Shown here piece by piece: positions 28,001 through 38,789 of a DNA stretch of 64,000 nt. How positions within the stretch are numbered: the stretch's first letter is position 1; every line of letters starts with the position of its first letter. Source of the DNA: Cerrena zonata (lineage: Eukaryota > Basidiomycota > Agaricomycetes > Polyporales > Cerrenaceae); contig JASBNA010000015.1 of assembly GCA_038087015.1 (NCBI GenBank), forward strand, positions 62,001 to 126,000. The letters run 5' to 3'. The notes under the pieces are model-generated. The model did no database searches and had not been told where the DNA came from. It was given only the letters and a program-made list of their open reading frames with translations. Position numbers and translations under genes: made by a program.

Positions 28001-29222
28001 GCACCCTAGTCCAACTTTGACCAGTGACCCATTGGGGCAGGCTCAAAGGGTACTTCGTCCTTCGTCAGGTCAAATTGCTGGTGGGTCTCCTTCGCCTCAG
28101 TTACAACAATCTCAGCAGCAACTTAATGTACAACAACAAAAGCAGCAACAGATGAGACAACAGGCATTCGCTCAAGGTTTGGCCAAGCGCCCAACCACTC
28201 CGAATGGAACCCCTTATACACCAGAACAGATCCAGCAGTTATTGCAAATCCAAAAACAAAGAAGGCTCATGCAACAACAACAGAACCAAGCTGCTAAAAC
28301 TGCTACTTCAGCTCAAGGGAATACTAACTTGAATATGCAAAATCAATATCAGAACAAGAGGCCGGTAAGTGCTAATACTTCGCTCGGTCAACCAGGTAAC
28401 CAATCCCAAAGCATACGTACCAATTCTCAATCACAGGGACAAACATCACCACCTCCAAATTCATCATCCATGTCGGGGGCTGCTAATCAACAAGGACAAC
28501 AAAGAGCAAGTGGTCAGCCTTCCAAACCACGAATTCAATTCGCTCCTGCTCAAGTCTCAGCTATCATCAATTCTATCCAGACCAAAAATCCTAATTTAAC
28601 CAAGGAACAAGTTACTAGACTAGCCGCGACTTATTTGGCCAATTATCAGCAACAACAACAGAATAGGATGAATCAGCAACAACAACAACAACAACAACAA
28701 AACCGATTACCGCAACATTCTGGATCCAATCAACAAGGAAGTACTCCCCAACCACAGCGTTTGTCTCCAAATTCACAAGCTATAAATCAACAGAGACAAC
28801 AGCAGCTTGCATCCTTAACTCCTCAAGAGAGAAACCAACTTCAAATGTTGACTGCTGCCAAAAAAGCACAACAGCAAGCTCTTCAACAACGCCTGCAACC
28901 TCAACAACAATCAATCAATCGCAACCAATCACCCCAATTCCAAGGTCAAAATCTTGTTCAAAATTCCCCTGATTCTCCTATGATATCTAATTCCCCAGGT
29001 ATAAGCTCCCCTCTTGATGCTCAAAGTCTATCCAAACTACAATATGAAGAGAGGAAAAAGCTTTTGATACAAAAACAGCAGCAGCAGCAGCAGAGAATGA
29101 ATAATACTATGTCCCCAACAGTCAACTCAAACGCTTCATCTCCTGCTTTGTCAAATGCTAGCCTCAATCTTCACCATGGAAATCTGGACAACAACCCTAA
29201 TTCTGACAATTCTATGAACTGA
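25038..29222 (+). CDS. VID21: NuA4 acetyltransferase scaffold subunit Vid21/Eaf1
   Basis: 1394 aa from the ATG at 25038 (MADSELIIGD); 16 upstream codons open only with TTG. Vid21/Eaf1 is the platform that assembles NuA4 histone H4/H2A acetyltransferase. An HSA domain (binds actin and Arp4) spans about residues 255-350, with KWSLRQP, WMAADFKESSKFKK and WTYGKI. An acidic linker follows. A Myb/SANT domain lies near 615-690 (PQDDKFLIHYVAEFAFNWDLISEHL, NPWQCFERYIQL). The last 550 residues are Gln-rich, with polyQ runs of mixed CAA/CAG and many Pro and Ser. Single exon. Three Cbf1-type sites lie in its promoter. The Gln-rich part is prone to length variation. Confidence 0.93.
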   Translation: MADSELIIGDRIKKILELNQLTKDPLLSNLFDQDDEKYKQELDDILSDNDINKQTLFNHDSIPSLEHESDFKGQILQNIKPQLFHPPASSNIPEIKIVESTSPSKTSVKSLQKDVPSPSCQPMRNFIPANAAQHTLKRRHDHDSRFDHRYTKIPRNLLPSTRLITNRIPKPKSNIKSLKSQEEVIDENLKEYLSKSISDLEIISTPENYPTETHSVSSLAELYYLTQTLPLIKLLPGCHKTLMTDNFELALFEGKIAVLYSRIEELKRQSKWSLRQPIRHYDPFLYNKKNKRVKSYHTDHLLNEGNWMAADFKESSKFKKSCCFNMAQSIMDYWTYGKIMCIKRKPIKHLDGTYELNGEPIDKSLIEPEPMEVDDELNSNKETVKQDDVENNDQTDKFEGEINQTHEIKDGNEALDSKMDPENIKEDVLPEPDSKDDEKIDEIQSKELSDKESISAIDVKLLLSRPNPRDEIVPPKLPKVTEEDLQRLGKNREKNGIFKLNADINDMKKIDQSIIKNLPKFTAFDDDDTTQISGSPFISEVSPMVSISRLLHPFEDNDDWYKIVLKDSKSSNAKNSSQGPPEYQKGLFGFQSHRRFNYLKPPKPPLIKNIEYRSPTIWLPQDDKFLIHYVAEFAFNWDLISEHLLNTSSTLKKYESNIERRNPWQCFERYIQLNEKFQFSDMKGLYAYHAQQWLEQAHRAQLTTKRRISPLGVGNESIQRGHRRLRWASMFDAMRKSMRKRETQAAKIAQRRSTNNDTGASNANPNTNVNSNGNPSNSAASPSSGSSNSDGANSEMSNNGAKRGSDRVPTPAELSRLKFERDKSIQEAYMNQQATRSRMMAAVAQQQRQQQQQQQQQRQQQQQQRQSQQQIPPNAPVPAPNQQISPQLQQQLTHQQQVQRQQLQNRVVQNYQQRPPQHTGQPTSQQPLNPQQRQSPPLNPSVPSQGSGLSQQPVIPQTAANLTPQQRAAIFSQQRANTGSPAPLAGTGHPSPTLTSDPLGQAQRVLRPSSGQIAGGSPSPQLQQSQQQLNVQQQKQQQMRQQAFAQGLAKRPTTPNGTPYTPEQIQQLLQIQKQRRLMQQQQNQAAKTATSAQGNTNLNMQNQYQNKRPVSANTSLGQPGNQSQSIRTNSQSQGQTSPPPNSSSMSGAANQQGQQRASGQPSKPRIQFAPAQVSAIINSIQTKNPNLTKEQVTRLAATYLANYQQQQQNRMNQQQQQQQQQNRLPQHSGSNQQGSTPQPQRLSPNSQAINQQRQQQLASLTPQERNQLQMLTAAKKAQQQALQQRLQPQQQSINRNQSPQFQGQNLVQNSPDSPMISNSPGISSPLDAQSLSKLQYEERKKLLIQKQQQQQQRMNNTMSPTVNSNASSPALSNASLNLHHGNLDNNPNSDNSMN

Positions 29223-29568
29223 TCAGTGTACTGTAGTCTTAATGTATTTTAGTGTATTTTATTATTAATATATATTTATGTCTTTCATAATTCGAGCTAG
29301 ATCATGTAATATGAAGTTTTTTTTTTTTTGCAATCGTCTCACTGTTTTTGTTTTTCTGCTTTTCGTACTGTTTTCATACTGGTAAAAAAAAAAAAAATTG
29401 AGAAAATCATCTACCAAGTTAGACCGTTTGGAGTAAACTCATAAGAAGTATCTATCTACCGGAATATATTTTAATTTCGTCGAATCTCCAACGGTATTAT
29501 ATCCATTTGCAGCTCTATGAGTTTCGAATCTTATATATGACAATCACTAATATAGACCGCTTTTAATC

Positions 29569-31374
29569 ATGAGTACAGGACAACTACATGATCAACAAGG
29601 GTTTAGCTCGAGTCTTCATCCTCGACCCGAGATATCTACAATCATGTCAAGGGGTTCCAGTATGGGAATATCGCTGACTCCTGGAATGAGTGTTGAAAAT
29701 AAAAACTTTCAAATGTCTAGATACATAGATGATTATACCCAACCGAATCCGAGAGAAAACTTTATATCGCTTCGTTTACCTCAAAGAGTGTTTATCTGGC
29801 TATATTCAATTTCATTATTTTTCTTTACTGTTTTAACAATTGGTTTTGTTGCAGTGACACCTATTGATGTTATCAAGCAAACTTTGGGGACTTCTTCATC
29901 AGGTATAAAGTTATTTATTGTCATTATTATTTGTATTGTGTTTTTGGTTGCTTCTCTTTTCTTATACTTTCTGAGATTGTATCAAAATAGGATATCTCTT
30001 AATGATATTCCATCGAAGTCAGTTTATATTCCTTTTTATGGGGACTTGTCCAAAGATGTATGTGCATACATTGATAAAAAGCTAGTTGAGTGTCTAACAG
30101 ATATCAAGGTGAAGGCTGGTCCTTTGCATAATCATGATGTTGTGATTAATCATCCAGGAATGGCTCCTCCAGAATACATTCAGAAAAGAAACAAGAGCCC
30201 AAGCGGTGATGGTACTTTGTTACCACCCAACAGTTGCTACGAAGATGTCATAAGAAGTTTGGGTGATAGATTTAGCGTTGATGGTCGTATATTGACCCAA
30301 ATAGATATTCCGAAATCTTATTCTTTCAGAGAAATGATAATATCATTAACGAAACTCGTAAAAGCGGGAGAAAATCCTCCTAATTTTCCTGATGTTAAAA
30401 AAATGATTGAACTCTATGAAGAATTTAAATTCAGCGGAGAACTTATTAATGAACGAGATCTACTCGTATTTATGGTGGAATTTGATAAATTAGCTTTCTT
30501 TTTTCAAGGTTCTTTTGATACTAAAGATAAATCAATGGATCAGTCTAAACCCAGAAAAAGTTTTAATTCTACAAAATATAGCACTGAAAATGGATACGAT
30601 GATTTATTACTAACCAACTCGAATAATAAATGGTATTCTAGCATATCAGAACTGGCGCAATATCCCAGTCAAATGTTTTATAGTACCAGTGATCTAGACG
30701 ATTATCCAGTTAAACCAGGCAAGAATCATGATAATAAAGCTACGTCATTTTCACCTTATATGCAATTAGCTTCATCAGATTCTAATACATCAGTAATCAA
30801 CCAAACTAAAATGAAAAATGAGAAATATTCAAATTTATCATCTGATGAAAATGAATCTCCGGGTCCTGAAGAACCTATTAAGTTTTGGTCTGGTACTTCT
30901 CTTGACCGTTTCAAGCAGAGAAACTATAGTGCATCAAGTAGCACTGGATCAGTTGTCAAGAGGAAGTTAGCTCTTAGCAGCCCGCAATCCGATTCATGTT
31001 CGGTTCGTAGACCAAGTAGCGGCTATCTTACGGATTATGAAGATGAAGAATCACAGAATGGAGGTGAAGTTGGTCAAGAAGTAAGTTCAAGTATACCTGG
31101 ACTACATTATCTTCATACAGGAGTTGATGCAACCCATGATGATAAATTAGACAAGAGAGATTATAAAAGGGGTAGAAAATCTTCAGAAGAGGGAGTCCGA
31201 TATAGTAATGATTTTGAAGATTATAATATCAATAGGTTCCCGTATGAAAGAAGGTCTGGGGTCGGACAAAGGCCAAATCCTAGTATGAAATTAACTGACG
31301 TGGACATCAAGAGACTGAGACTGAAATCACCAGAAAAATTGATCTCTGAAAAATTTCGAAGATCAGATAGATGA
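29569..31374 (+). CDS. DLT1: Dlt1-like membrane protein (defect at low temperature)
   Basis: 601 aa. After a 65-residue cytosolic start come two membrane segments (VFIWLYSISLFFFTVLTIGFV and IKLFIVIIICIVFLVASLFLYF) near residues 73-135. Then comes the family core: SKSVYIPFYGDL, KVKAGPLHNHDVVINHPGMAPPEYIQ and DGRILTQIDIPKSYSFREMI. The remaining 250 residues are Ser/Asp-rich and look disordered, longer than in S. cerevisiae Dlt1. Function is poorly known; yeast mutants grow badly in the cold. The tail is convergent with SEN15. Confidence 0.85.
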   Translation: MSTGQLHDQQGFSSSLHPRPEISTIMSRGSSMGISLTPGMSVENKNFQMSRYIDDYTQPNPRENFISLRLPQRVFIWLYSISLFFFTVLTIGFVAVTPIDVIKQTLGTSSSGIKLFIVIIICIVFLVASLFLYFLRLYQNRISLNDIPSKSVYIPFYGDLSKDVCAYIDKKLVECLTDIKVKAGPLHNHDVVINHPGMAPPEYIQKRNKSPSGDGTLLPPNSCYEDVIRSLGDRFSVDGRILTQIDIPKSYSFREMIISLTKLVKAGENPPNFPDVKKMIELYEEFKFSGELINERDLLVFMVEFDKLAFFFQGSFDTKDKSMDQSKPRKSFNSTKYSTENGYDDLLLTNSNNKWYSSISELAQYPSQMFYSTSDLDDYPVKPGKNHDNKATSFSPYMQLASSDSNTSVINQTKMKNEKYSNLSSDENESPGPEEPIKFWSGTSLDRFKQRNYSASSSTGSVVKRKLALSSPQSDSCSVRRPSSGYLTDYEDEESQNGGEVGQEVSSSIPGLHYLHTGVDATHDDKLDKRDYKRGRKSSEEGVRYSNDFEDYNINRFPYERRSGVGQRPNPSMKLTDVDIKRLRLKSPEKLISEKFRRSDR

Positions 31375-31471
31375 TGGTTCTATCATGCTTTTATATATAT
31401 GGTTGTGTATTATTTATTAGATATTATGTTCTTTAATATATAATTATGGTAAATGCAAATCGTTTAAATCA

Positions 31472-31834
31472 TTAATTTTGGCGTGGTTTGACAACACCAT
31501 CATGGATAAAATAATATACTACCGTTCCATCATCGTTGACTAATCCTATGGTAACTCTTTTAGGTCGACTGTTATTACTTTCTACTAAATCAGATATACT
31601 AACAAACCAAGAGTTGATTTCTTTCAAAGTTAAATTTGCCTTATGGGACATGAGCTTGGGAATAATCCATTCCCTTTGATTCTCAATGTCATTACTATCC
31701 AATTTACTTGGGGGAATTCCTGATAGAATCTCAAGACTCAAATCTTTGATCGGGTGTTCCTGGACGTCAGTCCAAAGATTGTAATGTGACAAATTGGTCT
31801 TCACTTGTTCTGAAAGACTAGAATCGCTGGACAT
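31472..31834 (-). CDS. SEN15: tRNA-splicing endonuclease subunit Sen15
   Basis: 120 aa, near the size of yeast Sen15 (128 aa). The tetrameric SEN complex cuts introns from pre-tRNAs; Sen15 is a non-catalytic structural subunit. The N-terminal helix ends in HYNLWTDVQ; the C-terminal fold ends in RVTIGLVNDDGTVVYYFIHDG, the Sen15 signature. No catalytic His/Tyr/Lys set is present, as expected. A GTCACGTG site is at 31920-31927, 86 bp before its ATG. The tRNA-Phe gene in this window has an intron this enzyme would remove. Confidence 0.85.
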   Translation of the reverse strand: MSSDSSLSEQVKTNLSHYNLWTDVQEHPIKDLSLEILSGIPPSKLDSNDIENQREWIIPKLMSHKANLTLKEINSWFVSISDLVESNNSRPKRVTIGLVNDDGTVVYYFIHDGVVKPRQN

Positions 31835-34165
31835 TTGTGGTAAAGATCAAAGGAACCTCCAGTATGCAATTTGGAACCCTTAGGTCTTCTCAGTAGTGGT
31901 ACTGAACAATAAAAAAAAAGTCACGTGAAGCTCTTTCTAGGACCAAAAAGGGAAAAATAAAATTTTTCATCTTATGAAACCAATCCGTCAGATCATGATT
32001 AATGAAACTTGCTAAGATAGATCAGTACAATACTATTTTCTGGTCTAGAATAATGGTAGAGATAGGTACATCTTTGTAGTGTTTCGTTTCAAAGACCCGT
32101 TCTCTTGATAAATACGAACAAAATTTATTTCTTCGATGACAGTATGAAAATCATATACTGCCAGTCGTCGAAGTAAAGTATTTTCCGTCGTTGAAACTGT
32201 ATTCAAACTCCTATAAGCAATAATATGAGGTGCTACTGCAGTAGAAGGTATTAATGCTGTTGTAGCCCTTCACGGAACTTTTTGAGGCGCTAGATACCTT
32301 CTATTTCCTATATTATTTGACCAATTGCAGCAATACAAAAACAAGGTTCAGTGTGTACTGGTGACGAGGTTTGTAAAGGGACAACTCTATTCTAGAACTG
32401 CTTGTGGTTGCAATTTTTATTTTATTTTTTTTTTTTTTTTCTTTGTTCTTGTGAGGTCAAATCTCTAGATTTAGTAAAATGTATAGCCTCTGCTAACTCC
32501 TAGAAATAGGGAATATGCCATGCATGTTCGGCAGGAAGGTACCGACAGCAGGACTGTTGACTGTTGTTGCTGTATGGCCTTTTTCCTTAGTAATGTAGTG
32601 AGATCTTGGGGACAAATTAGACTTTAAGTGCTGATACAAGCGATGCAAGTCACCTGTGAGGCTCGGTTTTCAATAATGGGTGTTTTGATAGTTGGTGTTC
32701 ATCTTATTACCTGATCAATCAAGCTAGAGTGAAATTGGCCATCCGTCACCTCACAACATGTTCAGATCAGAGTAAATAAACAAATCTCGAAGTGGTTTCA
32801 GAACTAGTTCGACCTACTAATAGATTGCAAAAAAGAAAAAAATGAGTACGTTGGCACTAACCTAGATTAACCAATCTCTTGCACCAACTACTAATTCAAT
32901 CAAGGGTTTGAACTAATCACAAGAAGGGATACCTTTACCCCAGGATCTTTCGGTGGCAAAAGGTTTGAAAGTTTGTGTTCGCTCTAACTTCTAGACCCTA
33001 AGTATATGTATTGACAGAAAGCCATTAAAAATGACAGAAAAAGAAAAGCGGGTTGCCGGCTGCTTTCCTGTATCGGAGTTTTTTCGATCCAAAGTGAAAA
33101 TTTTTTGCAAAGGCTTTTTGCTAAGGTCAAATCAAGATTCTTCAACCATAGCAATACTTAGAGAAGGTCAACGACGTTTACTCTGTTGCATATAGCTTTT
33201 TCGAGATTGAGCAATGTTGTAGCACTCAACTACTTTACTGACATAGTTTCGTAGGCTGAGATGCGTAGTAAAAATATGATTTTTCAACCAACTTTATTTG
33301 CGACTACAGTAAAGTATAAACTTCTAAGAAAAGAAAAAACTAAACCTTCTTTTAATGGCGAAACAAGCCGCTTGTAAAAATAGGAGTATTGTTTTAAAGA
33401 GGTAAAAATGAAGACCTTGCAACTTTTCTTTTCTAAAGATTACGAGTCATAGTTTTATAGACCTTTCGATTAATCCCGATACCTTATTCATCGATACTTC
33501 GAATGTGTATAGAGGATAACGTCTTTTTTTTTCTTTTGGTTTGCATAGTAAGGAGGTTTCTTTTTCCTGAAACTGACCTTGTCGGCTTATAAGGTGAAAG
33601 GTTTTTTGTGTAAGTCTATTCCCCATACATGAAGGATTCGATTTGATTCTAAAAGAACTTTGGAAACGCTACTACTACTTTGCGGCAGTACTAAAACTTG
33701 AATATCTATTGACATAATAAATTTTTTTTTTCTCTTTTGGTGGGTTTTTTCTTCTTTTTGTTTTTTTGCAACATCCAAATCTAGATTCGTTTTGAGGTTT
33801 AGTTTCAAAGCCTTTTCTTTTTCTCTAGCTACGTTTAATGTAAGATGTAGGCAATTAATGTATTTAATTTAAGTATTTTTTAGCCAAAAGTATGTCAAAA
33901 ATGGTTCCGACTATAGTATTTCATAAGACTTTGAAAAGTATATAAATCAAGTTAGATCCACCCCAGAATTACTTCTTGAAACATCTAGATAGTAACCAAT
34001 ACATTCTTTACAACACTATATTACCATTCTCATTCACCTATACATTCCTTTCGTTGGTGACAATTCTTAACTAGATTCATTCATTAATCAATAGTTAAAC
34101 ATTCATTTTATCCGAAGTCAAATTTTTCCGCTCACTCAAAGTTTTTTTTTTTGCAATAATTCCAA
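31835..34165. other. 2.3-kb gene-free region upstream of the SUN-family gene
   Basis: No credible ORF on either strand. It holds the SEN15 promoter at its left end, scattered T-tracts, and T-run-GCAA sequences at 33111-33120, 33761-33772 and 34142-34155. A TATATAAA box is at 33939-33946. The length is unusual here, where most intergenic gaps are 200-700 bp, and suggests an extended promoter for the SUN gene. Confidence 0.6.
33939..33946 (+). promoter_or_regulatory. TATA box of the SUN-family gene
   Basis: TATATAAA 220 bp before the ATG at 34166, in a short A/T-rich stretch followed by an A/C/T-rich leader. Confidence 0.55.
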
Positions 34166-35059
34166 ATGTTGTTCACTAACTTTTTAGTCTATGCTACTAT
34201 TGCAGTCACTGCTAGTGCCGCTCCTTTCAACTCTACTCTTGGTAAAAGAGATGGTAATACCTGTCAATTTCCAAAAGGTAAAGGTTTAATTGCCATTACT
34301 TCTGATAAAGATAATGGTGGTTGGGCCATGTCACCAGATCAAAAATGTACTTCTGGTAACTATTGTCCTTACGCTTGTCCATCAGGTAAATTGATGGCCC
34401 AATGGGATACCAAGGCTACCAGTTATAAGTATCCAGAATCTCAAAATGGTGGTTTAAAATGTAACAGTGATGGTACTGTTTCTAAACCATTTTCCGATAA
34501 AGATTATTGTGTTGATGGTGAAGGCACTGTTAAAGCTAAAAACAGTGCTAAAGATCAAGTTGCCTTTTGTCAAACTGTCTTACCAGGTAATGAAGACATG
34601 TTAATCCCAACTAAAGTTGGTGGTGGTTCTCTGGAAGATTTAGCAGTTCCTGGTCCTGATTATTATGCTGGTACTGCCGCCCATTACTATGTTAACCCAC
34701 CAGGTGTTTCTACTGATGATGCTTGTTCTTGGGGTTCTAAAGACAAGAGTCAAGGTAACTGGTCTCCTTATGTTGCCGGTGCTAATATGGATGACAATGG
34801 ACAAACTTTCGTTAAAATTGGTTGGAATCCAAAATATGTTGAAGATTTCGATAACAAGAAACCAGATTTTGGTATCAGAGTTACTTGTGATGATGAAGGT
34901 GATTGCAATGGTTTAGATTGTGAAATTGATCCTTCAAGTACTGGTTTCAATGGTGTTAAAGGTTCCGACTCTGGTAAGCAACAAGGTGCCTCTTACTGTA
35001 TTGTCACTGCTAAAAACAAAGCTTCTGCTAAAATTGAAGTCTTCAGTAAAGGTAACTAA
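34166..35059 (+). CDS. Secreted SUN-family cell-wall protein
   Basis: 297 aa. Signal peptide of about 18 residues (MLFTNFLVYATIAVTASA), then a Kex2-type Lys-Arg at residues 27-28. The SUN domain fills the rest: CQFPKGKGLIAITSD, GGWAMSPDQKCTSGNYCPYACP, AFCQTVLPGNEDMLIPT, TAAHYYVNPPGVST and NWSPYVAGANMDDNGQTFVKIGWNP, with many paired cysteines. SUN proteins act in beta-glucan remodelling and septation. There is no Ser/Thr-rich linker, so it resembles the short group (YMR244W type) more than Sim1/Sun41. A CTG at 34631 falls where relatives have Thr/Ser, supporting CUG as Ser. Confidence 0.85.
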   Translation: MLFTNFLVYATIAVTASAAPFNSTLGKRDGNTCQFPKGKGLIAITSDKDNGGWAMSPDQKCTSGNYCPYACPSGKLMAQWDTKATSYKYPESQNGGLKCNSDGTVSKPFSDKDYCVDGEGTVKAKNSAKDQVAFCQTVLPGNEDMLIPTKVGGGSLEDLAVPGPDYYAGTAAHYYVNPPGVSTDDACSWGSKDKSQGNWSPYVAGANMDDNGQTFVKIGWNPKYVEDFDNKKPDFGIRVTCDDEGDCNGLDCEIDPSSTGFNGVKGSDSGKQQGASYCIVTAKNKASAKIEVFSKGN

Positions 35060-36360
35060 TAATTGTTTTCAGGGTAACTGTACATATATTAAAAAATCGG
35101 TTTGGTTATAGAGTTTGTATATATTAAAATTTTAAAAAAAAAGTTGTTTTATTACTTGTACAGTGTAGTGAACCATTTTAACCTCTAAATAGATAATTAA
35201 AGGCTTACATTAAGCTTCTTTGGCTCAACTTATACTTGAATTAGGCTTGAGTTAGGCTTAACGGAGCAGGGAAAGTCGAGAAACACTCCGATGATCCCTT
35301 AATTTTTTTGCAACGCTCGCGCTTTAGACGCTCAAACTTAATTTATCAACTACTTCTTCTTCCTTTACATCACAATCACTTGCCCACATCCATTGGTACT
35401 CCAATTCAGTGACCAGTTTCCAGACTTCCCGGAGATTGAATAACAGTATCATCTACTCATATCGTCACCGGGTATTTGCTTCGTTACCCCCAGAGTATGC
35501 TATAACACTAAAGGATAATATTTGCTTATTAATATATGAAAGGTTGCTGGACTCGGTGATTCATTATTGATTCCTCAGTCATAACTGAATCTATTGCTGT
35601 TACCAAATTTTTGTTATTGGGTTTTACGTCTTTTTGTTGATTTTCTGAACTTCTGCGGACTTTTTTTGAGCTTTTTTGAGATTAGTCTTTTGTTAGAGCT
35701 TTTGTCGTTTTGTCTGTCTTTTTTTTTTTTATCGTTGCAGTTATCCGTCTGTTTGACGTTTTTTTCGGTTGGTGCGTTAGCCTCTTTCAAAGGCTCCTTC
35801 CAGCACTGAGATTAGATCGAGCAAAAAAAGTCGAATTCATCAAAAAATTTACAGACTCCGTTTATCTTGCAAAGATCGTGGAGTCCGAATAAGTTATATC
35901 CGTCTCCGTTTGTGTTCCCCGTTCACAGGCTAGCGGATTTTTTTTTGTTTTTTTAGCCTTTTTTTTTCCCTACCCCTACAATTCATAAATTAGTTGCTAC
36001 TTTGTGGGTTTCATAAAGACAGAAGCGACTTACAACAGCCTGGGTTCATCCTGATCAAGAACTTCTCATCGGCTTTACATCAAGCGATCATTGTCGTTTT
36101 CATTTGTTTTCGTCTGCACCTGAAATTTTTTTGGGTATTCTTTCCTGAAATTCTTAATTGGTAATTTTTTTAGGTCGTTCTTTGTCGTTATTTTTTTTTT
36201 TTTTTTTTTTTTTAGGTTTTGCACTAGGAAGAATTCTAACGTTCTTTGACATTGTCGATCTCTATTGAAAATCTAATTACATCTAGATGTTTCTTTCTCG
36301 TGTTATTTTTCTAACAAATTAAAAGAAGAAACATCAGCAATCAATCATCTCACTTTCACG
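35060..36360. other. Gene-free leader/promoter region of the Zn2Cys6 gene
   Basis: 1.3 kb with many T-tracts, including 23 Ts at 36191-36213, and a TTTTTTTGCAA element at 35303-35313. The short ORFs at about 35594-35892 are Phe/Leu/Ser reads of T-rich DNA and I do not support them as genes. Long T-rich leaders are common for regulator genes in this clade. Confidence 0.55.
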
Positions 36361-38597
36361 ATGGCTGGTATCGAGAAACCAAAGCCTCTAAAGGTCTTTG
36401 GAAGAACTCATTATGCATGTACTAGATGCAAATTATCCAAGATTCGTTGTTCAGGTGAAAAACCGGCTTGTGCCAATTGCAAGAGTGTTAATAAGGAAAA
36501 TGCTTGTGTATATCCTAATAGAGATCGAAAAATCGTGATTATGGAAAGTGACTTGAATAAACTTCATGATCGAGTGGGGTATTTAGAATCGTTGGTGAAA
36601 AGTAATAATTTACCAATTCAGTCACAATCAGAAAGTAATAGTGTTAATACAGAATCGCCTTCTAACGAAGTATTAAATAAGGCCTTCACAATCTTATAAC
36701 TTTAATCAAGTGCCTCTTCATGATCCTTCAATTCTTAAACAGCCAGTTGGTTTCACTGCTGATAAATTTAATCCATCTAATGCATCAAAAAATGATAATG
36801 ATTTTATTCAGGATCGATTAATCGATAATATATTTCCTAGTGAACCTGATTTATTAAATCCTTACACTGAAGAGAATTATCTCTTACCTGACATCGAAAA
36901 TGATTATCTTCAATTTAAGTTATTAGCTTTATGTTGTCATCGCTTACCCGAAAAAGAGTATGCTCTATGCCTTATAAATAAAGTATATAATACTTATTCC
37001 TCAGAATTCTACTTAATCGAACTTTCAGGGATTCTGAACTTAGTTGAAGATATTTACACAATTTTTGATTTGCGTGATAAAATTGAAGAAAAAAAATGGC
37101 TTTCAATGTTATCCGAAAAAAATTCCTCGGTTTCTTTATGTTACTTGTTTATAATTTTTGCATTTGGTGAACAATTATTAAATGTTAGTTCCACGTCTCC
37201 AAATTCTCCAAGACTAATCGATAATACTTCAAATGCAACGAAAATCAAAGCAAAAGATTCCCGGTATTGATTACTATTTGTTGGCTGCTCAATTATTTAG
37301 ATTGACTCAAGAAGAAATCACCTATCAATTCATTCAAAGTGCTCTTCTATTGGCTTTATATTCAGCTAACCTTAATAGGTATAATACGGTCTATAATTAC
37401 TTTGGGGTTGCTGTTCGATCTGCTGTTGCAAATGGTTTCCATCGGCAACGAGAATCTCCTGCTTTCGAGGATGAATACTCTAAACTGTTACAAAGAATCA
37501 ATGATGAAAAAGCAAAAAGACTTTGGTGGTCAATTTTTGTTATTGATACTGTTTGGGCTTCCAAAATGAATATGCCAGTTCACATAGAATATACTGATAC
37601 AGATGTTGACCTTCCAATTGAAAATGGCGTGGTGGATTTGGGTGACGGCTTTAATAGTGAAATATTAGAAGTTAATGTTCATCTTACAAAATATATTGCA
37701 AAATTCATTAAGATTATTTATGGCCCAAATATAAGAACATTCTCCATTAATTATATCAATACCGATCAATTCAATCAAAAATTGTTAATAAAAAATATCC
37801 TTCAATGTCTTGATGACCTAATTGACTCCTTTGAAGTTCCTGTTCTTACTCCTTACAAATCATATAATGTCATTGAACCTCATGACAGAAATATTGGAAA
37901 TTTATTTCTTCGATTCCATCAGCTAATGATCATAATTACGAAACCACTTCTATCCCTTGTATTCAATGCTAATTCAGCAATCTTGATTGAGAATAAACAA
38001 GAAATTGAATTGGCTAATGCCAGAGGTTTGCAAGCTGCAACATCTACCATAGAAATCATCTTGAAATTTTACGAATTTGATAAATTGTTTGTTCTTGGAT
38101 TTTGGGATAGTCAACACTTATTTGTTGCATTGTCATTTTGCATCATGGTTCATTGTGCGAAGGCGACAAATGAAGAGTTAATTCAAAAAGCTATCGCCTT
38201 ATTGGGGTTTATGTCAAGAAACAATAACATAAATGCCCAAAATTGTATGAAAAAACTAAACCTAATTTATCAAGTATTAAACGGTATTCCCGAAATGAGT
38301 TTTCCATACGACTTGAATGCTGATATCACAGAATTTATAACTAAAAAGGTTGATCCTGGTTCTAATCAAGTTATTGATGAGGTTTTCAATCCCTTTATGG
38401 ATAAGCCTCAACCATCGGAATCTATAACACCGGTTGGATTGTTTGAAAATTCTCGCATTAGTGTACTCAGTAATGAGTCGCGAAATTTGTTGTCTTCCTT
38501 AATCAATACCATACAAAGTTGGGATAATTTTAAAGGTTTGCCTATTCATATTTATGGTACTGCAAGGACAAGTAACACTATCAAAAATCTGGTTTAA
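36361..38597 (+). CDS. Zn2Cys6 transcription factor, frame broken twice
   Basis: The ATG at 36361 opens a binuclear zinc cluster: ACTRCKLSKIRCSGEKPACANCKSVNKENACVYP holds the six cysteines near residues 20-50, followed by a short dimerisation coil (MESDLNKLHDRVGYLESLVK). The frame then moves +1 between 36660 and 36700, and +1 again between about 37235 and 37265 near AAAA runs. Joined, it would be 744 aa. The last part is the fungal-specific middle homology region (IQSALLLALYSANLNRYNTVYNYFGVAVRSAVANGFHRQ, RLWWSIFVIDT). I cannot name the orthologue. No intron signals fit the breaks. Downstream stop is 193 bp from the ARO80 stop, convergent. Confidence 0.75.
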
Positions 38598-38789
38598 TAT
38601 ACGATTTTACGAACATTTAGCATATCAATTACAATTTAAATCCCAAATCCATGATTTAGGTATTTCTTTAATTCGTTCTTTTAATTCTTCTTGTATTTTT
38701 ATATAATTTTTCCTCATATCGGCCAGATAATCTACTATAATAAAAATTTACTTTAAAGTCGTTTAATCATTTACATAACTGATGAGATG

